Source: Ruminococcus sp.
Lineage (GTDB): Bacteria > Bacillota_A > Clostridia > Oscillospirales > Ruminococcaceae
Assembly (NCBI RefSeq): GCF_024684275.1
Contig: NZ_JAIKXF010000136.1
Location: forward strand, 1 to 7,583
Length of the DNA: 7,583 bases
Direction of reading: 5' to 3'
The notes under the pieces are model-generated. The model saw nothing but the letters and a program-made list of their open reading frames with translations, did no database searches and was not told where the DNA came from. Shown here one piece after another: positions 5,264 to 7,583 of this stretch (its first letter is position 1; every line of letters starts with the position of its first letter). The translations under genes were made by a program, and so were the position numbers.

Positions 5264-6453
5264 GCCTTCATAGTCAGCACCTTTACCGCTTCGGGAAGTA
5301 TGAGCTTGCCGTCAACTCTCTGTGAAGCAAGAAAGCCTATCTGTCCGTTCATGGCGAAAAGCTCGTTAAGTCGCTTCATGCTGCGCCCCTGACGGTCTGC
5401 TATCCAGTAATAGCTGAAGTCGCCGAATGCGATAGCCTTACTGCCAGCTTCTATTGTAGGTGCGTAAACGGAAGTTACATAGGGACGATTGAGTATAGTA
5501 TCGGGAATACCGTTAGAAACACTGGGCTGCCAGATATAGTTACCAGTATTATCCTTGATTTTACGGAGAGCCTTGACGGTTTGCTCGTTGAGAAGCCAGA
5601 TAGCCTTCTTACGGTATGGACTCTTGATAGAATAAAACAGCTCTATCATGTCATCAAAGCTGATTGTAGCTCCGCTTGAGGTTGCACCTTCCTGAGCGCC
5701 TCCAGAAGCCGCGAAAATGCCCGTAGGCTTGCCAACACCGTCGCCTGCGACAAATGCTTCCTCTTCCTTTGCACCGATTCTACGGGCGAATTCCTTTGCA
5801 ATGTAAGCGGGAAGGTCAAAGACGGAGTCGTTGAGAAGCTCCTCAGATATCTTTATAGCCGTGCCGACCTTGTAAGCGGAGAGTGAGAGCTGACCGAAGG
5901 AGTCATCGGAGAGAGTATATGCCTCTTCCTCCTCCATCCATACTGCCTCACCCTTTGAAGTTACAACAGGTATCTTTCTATCGCCGCTTGAAGTCTGTAT
6001 TCTTGTGGCAAGTGGACGGAATACGTTTTCCTCCTCAAGGGCTTCAATGAGCTTTTTCTCAAACTCATCAGGTACGAGATAGCCGCCCTCCGTGTCTTCG
6101 CCTACCTGCAGGTCATTGCGGACATCGATCCAGTTACGGTTACGGACACTGTTCCAGAAAGCCTTGCTGTATTCCTCAGTGCCTGTAGAGTGTTTTGGAG
6201 TATCAGTGACATGAGCGCCGGGAGTTCCAACAACAGGCGTTGTAGTAGCCGCTGAAAGCTCCTGTCCGATACGCTCGGCTCTTTCCATACGTTCGATTTC
6301 CTTGCCGAGGTCAACTATTGTCTGTTCCAGTGCGTCGTATGTTTTGCTGTCCTCCTCTGAGAGAAGACCGCTTGCGTTACGCTTTGAATCAAGGAAATCA
6401 CGGGCTGTATCCCATGCTTTTGCTCTTTTTTCTCTGAGTTCCTGAATAGTCAT
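5260..6453 (-). CDS. Major capsid protein, HK97 fold, with N-terminal scaffold (delta) domain
   Basis: The 397-residue product is the shell subunit of the icosahedral head. Residues 1 to about 65 form a charged coiled coil (LREKRAKAWDTARDFLDSKR and KEIERMERAERIGQEL), the built-in scaffold expected to be removed by the prohead protease. A loose linker follows to about 95. The mature part begins near 115 and shows the family landmarks: GEDTEGGYLVPDEFEKKL (118-135), an E-loop around 155-185, EEAFVAGDGVGKPTGIF (231-247), AIWLLNEQTVKALRKIKD (284-301) and AFGDFSYYWIADRQG (342-356). The start at 6453 has a TAAGGAGGA site whose TAA is the stop codon of the protease gene. No missing key region is apparent. 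Confidence 0.96.
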   Translation of the reverse strand: MTIQELREKRAKAWDTARDFLDSKRNASGLLSEEDSKTYDALEQTIVDLGKEIERMERAERIGQELSAATTTPVVGTPGAHVTDTPKHSTGTEEYSKAFWNSVRNRNWIDVRNDLQVGEDTEGGYLVPDEFEKKLIEALEEENVFRPLATRIQTSSGDRKIPVVTSKGEAVWMEEEEAYTLSDDSFGQLSLSAYKVGTAIKISEELLNDSVFDLPAYIAKEFARRIGAKEEEAFVAGDGVGKPTGIFAASGGAQEGATSSGATISFDDMIELFYSIKSPYRKKAIWLLNEQTVKALRKIKDNTGNYIWQPSVSNGIPDTILNRPYVTSVYAPTIEAGSKAIAFGDFSYYWIADRQGRSMKRLNELFAMNGQIGFLASQRVDGKLILPEAVKVLTMKA

Positions 6454-6466
6454 TACACATTCCTCC

Positions 6467-7261
6467 TTAGTGTTTCAGCAGAGACAATCTCTTGTCCAGC
6501 TGGTCGATTGGTGTACCTGTAACCGGTGTATATGATGCTGAGATCTTCTTCATAAGCTTGTCCATAGCAGAAGCAGCTGAATATGACATAGCAGCAATAT
6601 CGTCAGTTTTACGTCGCTTGAACTTACCACCGTCCTCGTCAGGTTCTTCACTTTCATCCTCATCAGGTGTATTTTCATCCGTATCTTCTTCAGCCGGAGA
6701 GTCATCTGCAGCATAATCTTTAAAAAGGATGCCGTCAACAAGCCCCATGCTTAGAGCCTTTTTTGCATTAAGCCATGTTTCCTCGTCCATCATATGGGCT
6801 ATCCTGGCACGTGACTGGTGAGATTTCTCCTCGTAGGCGTTTATAATGCTCTCCTTGACCTCATCAAGCAGCCTTATAGCCTGTTCCATATCCGACTTAT
6901 TACCCATTGCTATGGTAGCAGGGTTATGTATCATAAGCATGCCAGTGGGAGTTATGAGGGTTTCATCACCTGCCATAGCAACAACAGAAGCTGCTGAAGC
7001 AGCAATACCGTCGATTTTTACCGTAACCTTGCCTTTATGGTTACGAAGCATGGTGTATATCTGTGAAGCTGCAAAGACATCTCCGCCGGGAGAGTTTATC
7101 CATACGGTAAGGTCTCCGCTTATTTTTGAGAGCTCATTTCTGAATAAGGCTGGAGTTATCTCATCTCCGAACCATGTATCCTCCGAGATAGGCCCGTTGA
7201 AAATGAGCTCAGATTCGTTGGTTTCTTCATTTTTAACCCAGTTCCAGAATTTGTTATTCAT
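6467..7261 (-). CDS. Prohead protease, ClpP-like serine protease (S14-type)
   Basis: The 264-residue enzyme should cleave the capsid scaffold during head maturation. It has the ClpP fold signatures: VWINSPGGDVFAA (53-65), the nucleophile region GIAASAAS (85-92) with Ser89 the likely catalytic serine, MLMIHNP (108-114) with catalytic His112, and MDEETWLNAKKALSMGLVD (158-176), where Asp159 or Glu161 is at the acid position. An unusually acidic linker (about 185-211) is followed by a basic patch GGKFKRRK and a helical tail. The frame is open further upstream, to an ATG at 7366. I reject that start because it would lie inside the portal gene, whereas the ATG at 7261 has a strong AGGAGG site and a typical N-terminus. 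It overlaps the portal stop by eight bases. Confidence 0.94.
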   Translation of the reverse strand: MNNKFWNWVKNEETNESELIFNGPISEDTWFGDEITPALFRNELSKISGDLTVWINSPGGDVFAASQIYTMLRNHKGKVTVKIDGIAASAASVVAMAGDETLITPTGMLMIHNPATIAMGNKSDMEQAIRLLDEVKESIINAYEEKSHQSRARIAHMMDEETWLNAKKALSMGLVDGILFKDYAADDSPAEEDTDENTPDEDESEEPDEDGGKFKRRKTDDIAAMSYSAASAMDKLMKKISASYTPVTGTPIDQLDKRLSLLKH

Positions 7262-7583
7262 TAGTATATTCCTCCTTTTGTTCGTAAGCTGCGCCTGCGT
7301 CCTGTAATTTTGTGAAGCTGCCGTTACAGAGATATAGATCTCCGCCCAGCTCTTCGGGGATTGCATTCATGTCTTCAAGCTCACGGATATCGTTGGCGGA
7401 CATCCAGCCGTTCTGTCTTGCAGTCGCATAGCCCTGCATACGGCTTGCATAATCGCCGCGCAGCAGACCTTCCACATTGAATTTAATGAAATAGCGCCCC
7501 TTTTCGGAATCCGAAAGAAGCGCCTTCTGTAGTCCCTGTTCCCAGCGTACCAGCCACGGATCAAGGGTGTATTTTACGAATTC
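7254..7583 (-). CDS. Phage portal protein, HK97-type (C-terminal 109 residues; cut by window edge)
   Basis: The frame is open from the right edge to the TAA at 7256-7254, giving the last 109 residues of a portal protein. The portal is the twelve-subunit ring at the head vertex through which DNA is packaged and ejected. The segment reads YTLDPWLVRWEQGLQKALLS, then GRYFIKFNVEGLLRGDYASR, then a YATARQNGWMSANDIRELED stretch and LGGDLYLCNG. These are the conserved end of HK97/SPP1-like portals: the 'LRGD' clip-to-wing segment and the 'NG..S.ND.R..E..' helix. The stop overlaps the protease start by eight bases. The N-terminal roughly three quarters and the terminase genes should lie just beyond the window. 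Confidence 0.93.
   Translation of the reverse strand, partial: EFVKYTLDPWLVRWEQGLQKALLSDSEKGRYFIKFNVEGLLRGDYASRMQGYATARQNGWMSANDIRELEDMNAIPEELGGDLYLCNGSFTKLQDAGAAYEQKEEYTNE

Noticed and set aside
6846..7307. 153-codon open frame on the plus strand
   Set aside because: It is antisense to the protease gene, with composition explained by the reverse complement; no recognisable protein.
7262..7366. Upstream extension of the protease frame to an ATG at 7366
   Set aside because: It lies inside the portal coding sequence, while the ATG at 7261 has an ideal AGGAGG site and starts where family members start.
7578..7583. Window ends exactly on an EcoRI site (GAATTC), suggesting a cloned-fragment end
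   Set aside because: GAATTC also occurs internally (near 2450, 4809 and 5785), so the end may be coincidental and says nothing biological.

Overview
The window is a slice of the late structural operon of a tailed phage, most likely a siphovirus or integrated prophage of a Clostridia-type Firmicute host. This rests on strong AGGAGG-type ribosome sites, HK97-type head genes and a phi13-type tail tube. All supported genes lie on the minus strand, so transcription runs from position 7583 towards 1. The host assignment is inference from family resemblance and gene style. Both ends are cut inside genes: portal at the right, tape measure at the left.

Head module (7583 to about 4280): C-terminal end of an HK97-type portal protein; a ClpP-like prohead protease; a 397-residue major capsid protein with its N-terminal scaffold (delta) domain; a gp6-like head-tail connector; a head-closure protein; and an HK97 gp10-like protein. 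Tail module (4286 to 2793): a likely tail terminator, a phi13-type major tail tube protein, and a tail assembly chaperone. The chaperone has a -1 slippery heptamer (A AAA AAC) whose shifted frame stays open for 62 residues, the gpG/gpGT arrangement of lambda-like tails. The order is canonical and densely packed, with 1 to 23 nt overlaps or gaps of a few bases.

That order is interrupted between the chaperone and the tape measure gene by an AT-rich cassette of about 1.25 kb (2784 to 1543). It carries its own sigma-A-type promoter (TTTACT, 17 bp, TATAAT), a 279-codon gene, an 88-codon gene and a strong intrinsic terminator with a C(UCCG)G tetraloop. This promoter-cargo-terminator layout is that of a phage 'moron': an extra gene set added to a structural operon and able to be expressed from a lysogen. 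I could not assign either product firmly. The larger looks HEPN/DUF4145-like in its N-terminal half; the smaller looks like a winged helix. The cassette is the best candidate here for an undescribed function, such as superinfection exclusion, defence, toxin-antitoxin or regulation.

The tape measure gene (1515 to the left edge) starts only 27 bp beyond the cassette terminator. There is no visible promoter between them, so late transcription would have to read through it. There is no gene-free stretch over 300 bases. I saw no tRNA, rRNA, CRISPR array, insertion sequence or attachment site.
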